Source of the DNA: Micractinium sp. NFX-FRZ
Taxonomy: Eukaryota; Chlorophyta; Trebouxiophyceae; Chlorellales; Chlorellaceae
Length of the DNA: 64,000 nucleotides
Assembly (NCBI GenBank): GCA_029339195.1
Contig: JAPTJF010000007.1
Coordinates: 1-64,000 of the forward strand
Direction of reading: 5' to 3'
This document shows, one piece after another, positions 53,701-64,000 of this stretch (its first letter is position 1; each line of letters begins with the position of its first letter). The notes under the pieces were generated by a model, which ran no database searches, was not told the DNA's origin, and saw only the letters and a program-made list of their open reading frames with translations. The position numbers were made by a program, and so were the translations under genes.

Positions 53701-56700
53701 CATCTCCTCCTGGTGACCCCTGCCCCCGCCGCCCCCGTCCACTTCCATGCTGCAAGCACCTCCAGAGGCAGGCGCCTCCAAAGAACAACAACACACAAAC
53801 GCCCCACCTGCTGCGACTCTTTGAGAGTCTTCTCAGTCTCCTGCAGCCGCTTCAGGGTGTCGGCATTGCTGCATGGAGCGGGTGGGGAGGGGCGGGCAGG
53901 GCGGGTGGGGGCGGGCAGGCAGGGCAGGGTTTGAGCAAGCAGGATAGGGCGGGGGTAGCCGCTTCAATACGTCCTCAGCGCTGCAGGTGGGTGGATAGGA
54001 AAGGTCGGAGGGAAAGACACCCGCCCTGCGCCGCCGATGTCCAGCGGCGCTCCGACTACAACCCACGTCCGACGCACCCCCGCATCGAACACGCTCTGCT
54101 TCTCTCTTGCTCGGCCCATGCACTTACCAGAAGTCTCCCTGCGGCTTTCCCGATACACCCTGATGGCCTCCTCTGTCCGCCCCACCACACCCGTCCTAGC
54201 CCAAACACAGAACCTCCAGTAACCCCCTGTGCGCCGCGTTCAGGAGCCAGCACGCCCTTCCCTCCACGCACACGTCCCTTCTCCTCACCGGTGCTCCGTG
54301 AGGCTCTTGCGGTACACCGCAATCGCCTCCTCCAGCCGCCCCAGCTTCACCAGCGCGTTGCCCTTGCGCGTCAGGGCACGCGCGATGATCTTGTAGTCGG
54401 CACGCAGCTCCCGCCCGTGCTCCACAGCTGCGGCGGGGAAGAAGGCAGTGAGTCAGAATCAGACAGTCAGTTGGAGCATGCGCAATGATCTTGATATAGG
54501 CGCGCAGCTCCCGCCCGTGCTCCACAGCTGCGGAATAGGGAAGAGTGCGAGAGTCGGTTGGAGCATGTGCAACGTTTTGAAAACAGGAGTGCAGCTCCCG
54601 TCCGAGCTCCAGTACTGTGACTGTTGGATAACAAGGAACGCAAGGTTGATCAGCAAAAAGCTGCAAGCTTGCAGTCGGAGATCAGCTCGTTGCCCGCTGT
54701 GGTGCAGAGAAGGCACACCCATGCCCTTGTACAGGCGGTGCAAACGAAGGGATGACACGGCCGGCGTGCAAGCATTTGCCGGCTAGCTCAGCCCAAGTTC
54801 AGGAAAGGGGGCAAGCACTGCAAACACTGCAGGCTTGTGTCACCCAGCCACACTTTGCCAGCCACGCACCCACACCGCCTCCCATGCTTCCGCCGTCCGA
54901 CCCAAGCATGCAGCCCCCGACTGCCTCGCCTCGCCAACCCACCCGTCTCGCAGTCCTTGATGCACTGCTCAAAGTCGCCCTTCTCGAAGTACACGGCGGC
55001 GCGGTTGGACAGGAAGGAGACGTCCTGGTCGTACAGCTCGATCGCCCTGCGGGACAGAAGCGAAAGCCAAAACGGTGAAAACAGGGGGCAGGACGGAGTA
55101 AGGGGATGCATCCGGTGGTGTCCCACAGTATGCCGCGCCGCCGCCACATGGGAGGGGAATCCTGAGGATCCGCGCTTGAGAGCTGCCCGGGTGCAGCTGG
55201 CCTGTGCAGCCTGCCCTGCATTCGCAGTACCCCTCTTCATGTGCAGCACGCAAGCCTCCACGCTGCGATTGATGCACCCAAAGGCAATAAGCTGTGTGGG
55301 CATGATGCATGCACCCACCGGTTGTAGTGCGTGATTGCCTCGTCGAACTGCTTCTTCTTGTACGCCTCGTTGCCCAGCTCCTTCTCCTGCTGCGCCTCCT
55401 TCTTCCTGCAAGCGTGAGGGGCGGTGAGGAGGGCTGGGTGAATAGTGGGAAATGTAGGATAGGGTGGGGTGCCTTGCAGTGGTGCAGGTCATACAGCACA
55501 GCGCTGCAGCACAGAATGGGATGGGAACCAGCAGCCTCGAGCAGCGCAGCACGGCACAGCACAGCCCAGACCAGCATGTCACAGCGCAGCACAGCGCAGC
55601 ACAGCGCGCTGCTCCTCACTTGTTCAGAAGCTCCCACTCCTCCTCCGACCGCTCCGTCTCCGGCTCCCCCGACGGCGCCTGCACATCCTGCTGCATCGCC
55701 TCCGCCCCGCTGCTGCCCGGCGCTGCCGCTGCCGCTGCCGGCTCCTCGCTGCCTGCGCCGCGTGACTCTGCGCCGCTGTCCCCGGCGCCGCTGCCTGCCC
55801 CCTCGTCTGACTCACGCACCGACATGCCCAGCCCAACCTGCAGGCGCCGGGGTTGCATGCATGCATGGGTTATAATAACATCGCTGCTGCACCCGTGCCA
55901 TCCAGCCGCCCAGCTTCATCCACTCAATGCCCGCCGAGCCCCTTGCCCCAACTCCCCTGTGCACTGTTCCACTCATTGTGTCACATCATTCACACCAGAC
56001 GTGTGCATGTGAGGCCGGCCCCAAGCCCAGCCCACCTGGAGGGCCATCTGGAACCGCTCATCCGCGAGGTACCTCTGCATGCTGTCTGCGGGAGGCACCG
56101 GGATGGTGCGGGTGGGGTACAGGCGAGAGACGGGATAAGCGGTTGCGATAGCGAAGGAGCGGCAGGAGCGTCAGGCGGCACGTGCCGGTGATGCCACGTG
56201 TGGCCTGCGGCACGGCTGCTGTGCTGCCTCACACTGTGAGCGCAGGATCAATGCAACACTTCATTCATACGCGTATACGTGCGGCAGCTGGAAGCCCTGC
56301 CTAGGCGCCCCACCTGGGTTGCGGTTGATGTCCTGCAGCATCTGCATGAAGTCGGGCTGAGCCAGGAAGGCGCGCGTCTGCAGAGTGGGAGGGCGGAAGC
56401 AGGGGAGGCAGGGAAACAGGCGCAGGGCGCGAGTTGAGACCAGATGGGGGTGGGTTACGGCAGCGGCGTGGCGGGTATCCATACTCGGCACGTCAGTGCT
56501 CAGGGCCTGGCTCTGTCCCAAAGGCCAGTTGGAGCTCTCCTGTCAGCCAGCCCTGCACCTACCTACAGCCCGTGCAACCTCACACGCATGCCAACCCATC
56601 CGAACGGGCCCCACCTCTGCTTCTGCCAGGCCTCATACCTCTGCCCAGCTTGCCGGCGGCCAGCACCTCAGCACATGCAAACAGCCGCCGCCACCCAGTT

Positions 56701-57680
56701 CCCCCTGACAACCCCAAATCGCACAGTGCCCCACCTGTGGGTTGGTGGCCAGGCGGGACAGCACCTCTGGGCTGGAGAACAGGCCGCCCAGGCCGCCCAT
56801 GCCGCCTGCGGGGCCGCCAGCCGCGCTGGCTGCCGCTGCCTTGCAGTCTTCCAGCCCCTGCTTCAGCTGCGCATTGGCGGGGTCCAGCTGCAGGCCTGCA
56901 GCAGAAAAGGGCACGCGGGTGCATGGTGGGGTGGGCGGGCAGAGCGTGTCAGGGAGGGTGGCGTTCGGCCAAACCTGCGGGTGGTGGCAAGGGCAGGAGC
57001 TGAATGCTGCAGTCAAGCTCTACATTCCACCTGCACGGCTGTCCAGCCGCCCCGAGGCTGCACATCCACCAGCATTCTCGCCTGGATGCAACTGCTCGCC
57101 TACCCTGTGTGTACGCATCCTCCGCCGCCTCCCACTGGCGCAGCCCAAAGAGGGCAGCCCCCAGGCGGGAGTAGCCCTTGGGCCAGTCGGACTTGAGCTC
57201 CACCGTCTTTTTGGCATCCTCCAGTGCCTGGGAGTAGTCGCCCATGGAGGCATGGGCAGCGGAGCGGTTGCTGTAGAGCACATGGTTTGTGGGGTCGGCG
57301 GCGATGGCGTCGCTAAAGTGCTGCGCCGCCTCGGGGAAGTTGCCGGCGCTAAAGGCAGCGTTGCCCTTGGCCTGCGGGCAGGGGGGAGAGTGGCAGGGGG
57401 CAGGGGAAGGCAGAAGGCAGAGGTGGGTGAGGGCGCGGAGCGGCGGAGAAGAACAGTGCAGAAGGCGGCGGCCGGTGGCGGCGGCAGTGGCAGCAGCACG
57501 ATGGCGGGCAATTGGGCAAAGGGAATAGTGATCTGTAGACCACAACATCGGAGTGGGCAACCCAGAAGGCTACAGGGAGAGCTGGACAGTTCCCGCCGGG
57601 CCGATCACAGCGGAAGCGGCGGCATTTGGGCTTCAAGGCCTGCCCGTAAGCACCTTTAGCTCATCCGCTGTGGGCGCCAT
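50738..57680 (-). CDS. STI1: STI1/HOP Hsp70-Hsp90 organising co-chaperone, 16 exons
   Basis: Cytosolic adaptor passing clients from Hsp70 to Hsp90. Exons (minus): 57654-57680, 57104-57371, 56735-56895, 56314-56377, 56036-56085, 55620-55837, 55319-55405, 54943-55046, 54289-54427, 53808-53868, 53359-53429, 53023-53150, 52509-52597, 51973-52077, 51489-51593, 50738-50851; all phases agree, 596 residues. TPR1 about 8-115 ([28 protein letters not shown]), DP1 about 130-200 ([33 protein letters not shown]), an acidic Ala/Glu linker, TPR2A about 264-372 ([28 protein letters not shown]), TPR2B about 400-525 ([32 protein letters not shown]), and DP2 525-596 ([20 protein letters not shown]). Lys/Asn clamp positions that bind chaperone EEVD tails are present in TPR1 and TPR2A. 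Introns are full of exon-edge copies. Confidence 0.96.
51047..51083 (-). repeat. Copy of STI1 exon 16 acceptor edge
   Basis: cctcctgcatgtcttgcagc plus acctgcggggccaaca occurs in real exon 16 (about 50829-50865) and again here within the upstream intron, nearly unchanged. Next to it, 51090-51150 is an acacaaagaa-type simple repeat. Confidence 0.9.
52560..52797 (-). repeat. Three copies of the STI1 exon 13 start
   Basis: Real exon 13 ([15 protein letters not shown], 52597 downward) has copies at about 52645-52695 ([15 protein letters not shown]) and about 52757-52797 ([12 protein letters not shown]). The first copy keeps an acceptor-like cag and eleven of fifteen residues. Confidence 0.85.
54134..54182 (-). 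repeat. Copy of the STI1 exon 9 3' end inside intron 9
   Basis: Exon 9 ends [16 protein letters not shown]; the intron copy reads [16 protein letters not shown] followed by a donor-like sequence. Confidence 0.8.
54484..54620 (-). repeat. Two copies of the STI1 exon 9 5' edge
   Basis: cagctcccgcccgtgctcca at real exon 9 recurs at about 54508-54530 and, more changed, at about 54593-54612, each followed by a cagctgcgg or equivalent acceptor context. The exon peptide is [15 protein letters not shown]. Confidence 0.85.
55545..55612. repeat. cagcacagcg simple repeat in STI1 intron 6
   Basis: Reiterated cagcacagc/cagcgcagc units just downstream (minus sense) of the exon 6 donor. Confidence 0.75.
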
Positions 57681-57853
57681 GTTTCGCCAATGCCTTGGAA
57701 GCGCGAGAGAAGACGGACTGCCGCCCGCCCTTCTAGAGAGGTGACGGCCGTGCTGCGTCTGCGGTGCTGGAACTGCGGGCTCAATGCACCCAATGCATGT
57801 CTTCTCTCATTGCGATCAAGTGTGCGAAATTTGAGGGAGCAGCGAGCGCTGTC
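57681..57853. promoter_or_regulatory. Compact bidirectional promoter, STI1 / Myb gene
   Basis: Only 173 bp separate the STI1 ATG (minus) and the chosen Myb-protein ATG (plus). In-frame ATGs for the Myb protein occur further upstream within this interval, so the true gap may be smaller. No heat-shock element is obvious by eye. Confidence 0.5.
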
Positions 57854-60800
57854 ATGAGCCTCGACTGGGCACCCCTGCTGGCCTCTGTGTTCGCCAAAAG
57901 CGATGTCAGCAGCCTGAAAGTGGTCAAGGCAGTGAAGAAAGCTGTGTCCAAAGCCGCCAAGCGCAGCGACCAGCCGGAGGAGCAGTTGCGCGCCTCACTG
58001 GACGCCTATCTGCGCGGGTGGGTGGGCTGGATTAGCGCACAGAAGTACTGAAGCCGGGAAGGCCGTGTTGGGAGCTGTAGATCGCCCACATGGCAGCCGC
58101 CACAATCAAGGATTGCATGCATCCTCACCGCCGCTGGTCGCCCACGTACACCCTTGTTGCTCTGGCTCTGTGCAGAGGACAAGGCAGCTTCCATCTGGAG
58201 GGTGGCAATGTGGTGAAGGCACCAGCGCCGCAGCAGGCTGAGGACACGCCCGGCAAGAAGAAGAAAAAGAAGAAGGCCAAGAAGCAGGCGGCAGCAGCTG
58301 AGAGCCCCGCAGCGCCGGCGCAACCGGAGCCAGAGCCAGCAGCAGCAACCTCGCCTCCGAGCAAGAAGAAGGTCAAGAAGAAGGACAAGGAGCATGTGGC
58401 AGAAGGCGGCGCCGAGGGCAGCAACCAGCAGCTGGAAAAGAAGAAGAAAGGGAAGAAGCGGCGGGCGGCCGAGGCGGCCGCGGCCGAGGAGCGTGGGCAG
58501 CAGCATGCGCAGCCCCCCGCAGCAGCGGAGCAGCAGGAGCAGGAGGCGCCGCCCGCCAAGCGAAGGAAGAAGGCAAAGCGGGTGGCCGGCGATGTAGCAG
58601 CCAAGCAGGGCGGCGGCAAGGGGGCTGCAGCTGCAGCCGCAGCAGAAGCAGGTGCTGACAGTGATGCAGGGGGCAGCGACAGCCCGCCGCTCGAGTTGGC
58701 AGAAGAGGAGGCGCAGAGGTGGCGGGAGAGCGCGAAGCGTCAGAATGTGAAGAGCGGGGCGTTCAGCAAGGCGGAGAAGGAGACACTACGGCAGGCGGGT
58801 GAGTTTAAATTGAGGGGCCACTGGAGGGCATGGAAGTATGTGGAGGGCGGTGCTCGAGGCAGGCGGCTGATTGTGGAGCGCTCTGCTGCATGCATGGGAC
58901 GGTGCAAGGGGCACGGGGCAGCGTGTCTGGGAGGGAGGCATATTGTGAGGCAGGGCGCAGGCCAGGTGGCCAGCCAGCCAGTCGGTGCCGGGTGTGGGTG
59001 CTCGAAGAGGCAGGCTGGTGACCTGGGACACTGCAGGTGCAGCCAGCCAAGCATGCTTGTAAGCAGGCTGGCGGGCTTAGCAGGCCTGCCGCGCTGGGGT
59101 CCTCAGGTCCATTCACAACCCTTGTTCTCCATTTCTTCCTGCACTCGGCGTGCAGTGCTGGCCTATGCTGCCAAGCATGGGCTCAGCACGGACAGCTTTG
59201 ATTGGCTGTACGCCAGCAGCAGGAGTGGGGCCACCAAGGGGGCCTGGGGCAAGGTGCGCATGCCGGCCCGCACATGCAAAGGCTGCGCTGCCTGGAAGTG
59301 GGGTGGCTTGGCAATGCCAGTGTGTGCCTGCAAGGGGCAGTGCCTGCAAGGGGCGGTGGCGGCGGCAGGCAGGAGGCGCCTGCTTGCCGCCCTGTGTGCG
59401 CGCACTGCACGTGCCTGCTTGTGCCTTGTCACTCAAACCTCGACATGCACTGCTTGCCACTGCCTGCCTGCTCCTGCGGCCGCCTGCCTCCCCTCGCTGC
59501 AGATAGCTACCGCGCTGCCGCACCGCCCCGTCAAGGCGGTGTGGGCTGCCGGCACCCGCATGTTCCACGAGGGCAACTACCAGGTGGGTGGGCGGGGTGG
59601 CTGGAAAGGTGCTGGTAGCAACCGACTAGCTGGGTGCCGTGGTTGTCCCTCGGGGTCCCTCGGGGTGAGAGACCAGCACGGCCTGTGCCTGGCATGCGCG
59701 CTGGCTTAAAGCGTGTCACCTGCATTGTTGGCCTGCTCTCTGCTTCATGCTGCTACCGCAACTGACCCTGGGTGGGGTGCATCATGCTTTCATCATCACC
59801 CAACCCTCCCCTGCCTGCGCTATGTTGCTACCACCACGCACCACCCACCCACCCACCCTGCTTCATGCTGCCATTCACACCCTCTTACCCTGCTCCCTGC
59901 TGCCACCACCACCCTCCCACCCCTGCTGCCACCACCACCCTCCCACCCCTGCTGCCACCACCATGCACCCACCCACCCTGCCCCCTGCTGCCACCACACC
60001 CTCCCACCCGCCCTGCCCCCTGCTGCCGCCACCGCACACCCACCCTGCAGGGCAAGTGGAGCCCCGAGGAGGATGCCCAGCTGCTGCAGCTGGTGAGCGA
60101 GCGCGGGCGCAAGTGGAAGGAGATTGGCGGGGCGGTGGGGCGCATGCCCGAGTCCTGCCGCGACCGCTGGCTCATGATCAGGTGAGCACCCAGAGGGCAG
60201 GCAGGTGGAGGGCAGGTGGAGGGGAGCAGGTGGAGGGCAAGTGAAGGGCAGGAGCTTGGCTGCAACTGACAGATGAATCCAAGGAGCTTGGCTGAGGCGC
60301 TCAGTACATTGGGGTGCTGCTGCTGCTGCTCCTGCTGCTGCTGCTGCTCCTGGGCAAGGAGCAGAGAGGGCTTTCCCCTGTTCATTTATGCATTTGGTTC
60401 AGTTATGTTCAGCTGGGAGAGGCCCGCCAGGTTGGGCTCCTCGTTGCACCTGCCATGCTGTCACGCCGTGCCGCCCATCATACCTCCCTCCCGCCTGCCT
60501 TGCTCCGTTTGCCCGCAGGCAGGGCAGCGCCCGCAAGGAGGGGCGGTGGGCGGAGGATGAGACGGAGCGGCTGCGGGCGGCGGTGCAGCAGTATTTGGAG
60601 GCCAAGACGGCGGCAGAGGCGCGGCCGTTTGGGGGCGGGGGGGATGGGGAGGAGGAGGAGATGGCCACGCTGTTGCTGGCAGACATAGAGGGTGGGTGAA
60701 CGAGGCGGGCGGACGGGCGGGCTGCCTGGCTGGCTGGTTGGGGATCTGTAGAAGAGGTGGCTGGCTGCTGCACCTCTGGGTGGAATGCCTGGCCTGCCTA

Positions 60801-62186
60801 CAGCCCAAGTTTTGGTGCAGCACTTCTCGGCAGCTCCCGCCCTGGATTGGGATTCCCACATGGCCCGCCCCTGCCTCCGCCCCGACACTCTGCACCGCCT
60901 TTCCCTTCCCCCACCCTCCCACTCGCCTTGCCTGCCTGTCGCCCTTGCTTCCTTGGCCCCCTGTTGCTCTGCAGGCGCAGCTGAGGCGCCGGTGGTGGAC
61001 GAGGATGGTGCAGCCACGGTCACCGTCAGCCGGCGGGTTGTGCTGGATGACATCGACTGGAACGTGGTGTCGCAGGTGGGACCGGAGTGGTTGGGTCAAG
61101 GTCAAGGGCGGCCGGGGCGGGAAGCGGTGTGGGAAATGGTTTTGCGGGTGCAGGAGGTGGGACTGACCGTGGAGTATGGGGCCATCATCCCCACTGCCAT
61201 CTTGCCCACCGCCCACCCAACTCGCCCTTTGTTTACTCACAACAGCTTGCGGCCTAATCCCCCACGTCACCCCCGCTCCTTGCAGGCCGTGGGCACCCGC
61301 AGCAATGTGCAGTGCCTGGAAAAGTGGTACACCCAGCTGTCACCCTCAATGGTGGCTCGGGGGGAGTGGGGGTCGGGGGACGACCGCCGCCTGCTGCGCG
61401 CGCTGTACCAGAGGTGGGATGGCAGGCAGGCGGGCCGTGGGGGGAGCGGGGAGGGTGCCGCCGCTTGCCTGCAGTGCTTGGCGCTGGGCAGCATGGTAAG
61501 ACAGATGTAACTGTCACACTTTGCTGGGGCTCTCTTCTTGCGCTGCACGCCCCCGCGGCGCCACCCCGCTGCAATGCCCGCCTGCACCGCTGCTCACACA
61601 GCCGCTTAATTAAGCTTGGACTCACCTGTTCTGTATTGCATGCCCCCCTTGCATTACCTCTGCATCAACTTTGCAGCGGAGCCGCCCACGACTATGAGCT
61701 GGACTGGGGGCAGCTGGTGCGGGGGCGCACCGCGCAGCAGGTGCGCTATGCGTGCTGCACGCCGTGTGTCGAGGGGATGGCGCCGCTGCCCTGCCCTGCC
61801 AGCTGTGCTCCCCAAGTCGCTGAACTGCCTTCTCTCCCATGCCTTCCCCTGGGGTCAGGCGTGCCCTGCCTGACAACCCCCGCCCTGCCCGTCCCTGCCT
61901 TCCATGCCTGCCTGCCTCGCCCCGTTCCCCCTGTGCACACGTACGCAGGCGCTGCGCCTGATGGTTGCAGGCTGTCCTTGTCCACACTGCTGCAACATTC
62001 CTCCTGGTACACCAATCCCCCCACCCATTGCAGGCGCGGCGGCGCTGGCGCCTGATGGTCAAGGCGGTGCCTGACCACAGGGACCTTGAATTTGGGGAGC
62101 TGGTGGATGGCCTGGTGGACAAGTTCATGCCGCAGCTTAAGGAGGCAGCGCAGCAGGCGCAGCAGGCGGCGGGGGAGCAGGGGTAG
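57854..62186 (+). CDS. Multi-Myb/SANT DNA-binding protein, Reb1/TTF1/DMTF1-like
   Basis: Ten exons: 57854-58017, 58176-58798, 59156-59253, 59503-59583, 60051-60181, 60519-60691, 60975-61075, 61286-61413, 61677-61740, 62034-62186; phases agree, 571 residues. The N-terminus (1-55, KVVKAVKKAVSKAAKR) resembles a DEK-C-like helix bundle. Residues 60-240 are Lys/Ala/Glu-rich with several nuclear or nucleolar signals (KKKKKKKAKK, KKKGKKRRAAE). Four Myb-like repeats follow: FSKAEKETLRQAVLAYA to VKAVWAAGTR; GKWSPEEDAQLLQLVSERGR to SCRDRW; GRWAEDETERLRAAV to CLEKWY; GEWGSGDDRRLLRAL to ARRRW. This layout is that of Reb1, TTF1 and DMTF1, which bind rDNA terminators or promoters. Binding of rDNA is inferred. 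The start could be any of several upstream in-frame ATGs. Confidence 0.85.
59820..60045. repeat. Intronic minisatellite, ccctgctgccaccaccaccc type
   Basis: At least six imperfect units of about 25-30 bp (ctgccaccaccaccctccca and relatives) fill intron 4 of the Myb gene, up against the exon 5 acceptor. All pyrimidine-rich on the sense strand. Confidence 0.85.
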
Positions 62187-62977
62187 GGGGCTGATGGTTG
62201 CGCATATTGTATCAGGCTGATGTCAACAGATGCATGCAGGCGCTCGTCTTAAAGAATACGAGTGCTGCACACAACTGATGTCCCGTTGCATGTTTCACGT
62301 TTCTTGCGCGTGCCAGCTTTTTGGCATGTACTGTAACTTGCTTAGCACATCATGCCATGCTGCCCACCTGCGCCCTGCTGGATTCTGACCGGTAGGGCAG
62401 GGACACAGTATAGAACCGGCCTGAGGTTGACTGGTGGAAGCTTTCACTGGCTGCCAGTTCATGGGTGCATTCCCAGCCGAGCCCGCTGACTTTGCAAGAC
62501 AGCTGTGCATTGGTGCGCTGCTGGAAGGGGTGGGCTGTTTCTTCCGGCGCGCTCCATCGGCCCCGCTGGGAGCCTGTGTGCCGTTTTAGAAAACTTACTT
62601 CTTGTCCAATTTCCAACGCCTCCCACTCCTTGCGCCCAGCACCTGCTCTTCCGCTGGCCCTTCCTGTCGCACATGTGCTAGACGCTCCCAGAGCTCCCTT
62701 GCCGAGTGCAGCACACAGCTCACCCCTTCTCCCTCCGCAAGCTCACAATGCTGGGGACAGGATGTCGGTTTCCATATCACTGGCATCCCTGAGCGGGTGG
62801 AGTGCCCGTACAGGCAGGGTTCCAAACCAGGCTGGGCGACGATTGGACGGCTGGCTGCTGTTCTACCTGCCGACAGCTTGGGGCAGCTCAATGTAGGCTT
62901 TCCTTACGTTTTCAGGGCTCCTTCTAAAACTGCGGAGATGCCAGCAGTGGGTGATGCTCCCGCCTGTGTGGGTCGTG
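62187..62977. other. Spacer between Myb gene and right inverted-repeat arm
   Basis: 791 bp, AT-richer. It holds the Myb 3' untranslated region and no convincing gene; open frames at 62465-62896 and 62602-63231 run into the repeat and match nothing known. Confidence 0.5.
62332..62336 (+). terminator. TGTAA polyadenylation signal
   Basis: TGTAA about 146 bp downstream of the Myb-gene stop codon. Confidence 0.6.
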
Positions 62978-64000
62978 TGGGTGCTGCGCGGCGCCTCGTA
63001 CCGGGGCGGCGCCGGCGGGGGCGGCATGCGGCCCTCCCCGCTGCCTCGAAACTCGCTCCTAATGCTCTGTGTGGTGTTTCTGAACGGATGCAAGCGCCCG
63101 AGCAGGAGTTTGACTGCCCCATGCAGCGCATTTTGTTGAGTGTTGAGCGCCCTCTTCTTGCGCCTCCTGCCTCCCGCCCCTGCCACTCTTCCCTCCTGCT
63201 CCCCCGCCTCACAGGGTCTCCCACGGCCTGAGGGCGTCCCAGTCCACAGTATGTGAGGGCTGTGCGTGTGCGTGGGCCGCTTGGCCGGGTCACTCCCCCT
63301 CCGCGCTCCCCCCAAGGCCCGCAGCTAGCTGCAGAGCTCGTCCGTGGCCGTCTCAACGCATCTACGAAGACGCGAGCGCCGCCGCAAAGCCAGGTGAGCG
63401 GGAAGCTCGAGGGGGCGCGGCATCTGCAGAACGCGGTGTGGCCGGGGAGCTTCCAGCCCCTTCCAGCGCTCGTCGCCGCCCGGCCACAGCCTTGGGATGG
63501 CCTCACTCACACCCCCGTGCCGCCGGCCAGAGCCGTGTCGGGGGCTGGACTTGGGTTGCGGTCCACCGCGCAGGGGGCGGCGCAGGGGCATTTCCGACGC
63601 CGGGCTGTGCCGGTGCTTGCCGGCTGTATCCGCCCTTTGACCCCCTCCCTCCCTCCCTTCTCTGCCTGACAGAAACACGCACTTCTTCTGCCCCTCCCTC
63701 TGCTCCACTGCAGGCTGTCCAGAGGTCCCACAACCCTGCTGCCACAACCGCTTGATGCGCGCACGCGACACCCCACCTCCCGCCCCGCGGCACGTCACCC
63801 TCCCAGATAGGTGGTGGTTGTTCTTGTTCGAGTTTGGCACCCAGAAAGTCCCGAAGTTTTGGCGTCGTCCCCGGCTGCTCCGCTCGCTCCGGCTTGGGCG
63901 TCCCGTGCTGCTCCGCTCCGTCCACCGCACCGCACCCCAGCGCCCCGAAGACCACCCCGCTGCCAGCGTTTGTTCGGGCTGTGCTGCCATCTGGCTGGCT
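62978..64000 (+). repeat. Right arm of the ~1 kb inverted repeat, cut by the window end
   Basis: Plus-strand sequence matches the minus strand of 1725-2772. Conserved blocks: MQAPEQEFDCPMQRILL, ctcacagggtctcccacggc, ASTKTRAPPQS, ctgtccagaggtcccacaac, and gggcgtcccgtgctgctccg. Homology is still running at base 64000, so the arm extends further. No open frame spans it intact. Confidence 0.85.

Noticed and set aside
1..64000. Search for tRNA, rRNA, CRISPR arrays, transposase or reverse transcriptase
   Set aside because: No cloverleaf, rRNA core, spaced direct-repeat array or mobile-element protein motif was found by eye on either strand.

Overview
This is nuclear DNA from a GC-rich, intron-rich eukaryote, most likely a chlorophyte green alga (a Chlorella-like trebouxiophyte fits best). 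The evidence is short exons with clean GT-AG borders and strong (c)ag acceptors, Ala/Gln/Gly-rich proteins, CAG/CTG runs coding poly-Gln, TGTAA motifs (the chlorophyte polyadenylation signal) after many stop codons, and eukaryote-only genes. No prokaryotic operon, tRNA, rRNA, CRISPR array or complete transposon was seen. All exon coordinates were built by hand from conserved protein segments, splice sites and reading phase; no transcript data or database search was used.

Layout. About 1-2772 and 62978-64000 are repeat DNA; 1725-2772 and 62978-64000 are inverted copies of one roughly 1 kb sequence and bracket a single-copy gene block. In order the block holds: amidophosphoribosyltransferase (minus), a small RNase-kappa-like membrane protein (plus), Mrd1/RBM19 (minus), FCF1/UTP24 (plus), a DUF4485 coiled-coil protein (minus), a metallo-beta-lactamase-fold protein (plus), a 120-residue unknown (minus), an EF-hand protein (minus), a secreted alpha/beta hydrolase (minus), a membrane-anchored LRR protein (minus), a BRCT protein (plus), a cation diffusion facilitator (minus), a poly-Gln/Cys-rich unknown (plus), the Hsp70/Hsp90 co-chaperone STI1/HOP (minus) and a multi-Myb Reb1/TTF1-like protein (plus).

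Strands largely alternate, so most neighbours are head-to-head with short shared promoters or tail-to-tail. Three genes point to ribosomal RNA work: Mrd1 and FCF1, both small-subunit processome factors, share a 593 bp promoter region, and the Myb protein resembles Pol I terminator-binding factors. PurF is de novo purine synthesis; STI1 is chaperone transfer.

The most unusual property is in the introns. In at least seven genes, introns contain one to three diverged direct copies of the adjoining exon edge with its splice site, including several codons of exon. They look like the residue of repeated local tandem duplications across exon-intron borders, leaving decoy splice sites and in places an open pseudo-exon. 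Other oddities are a CDF transporter lacking the usual metal ligands, two GC-AG introns (one in frame without stops), exons as short as 9, 16 and 23 nt, and a fungal/E. coli-type PurF behind an organelle-targeting extension.
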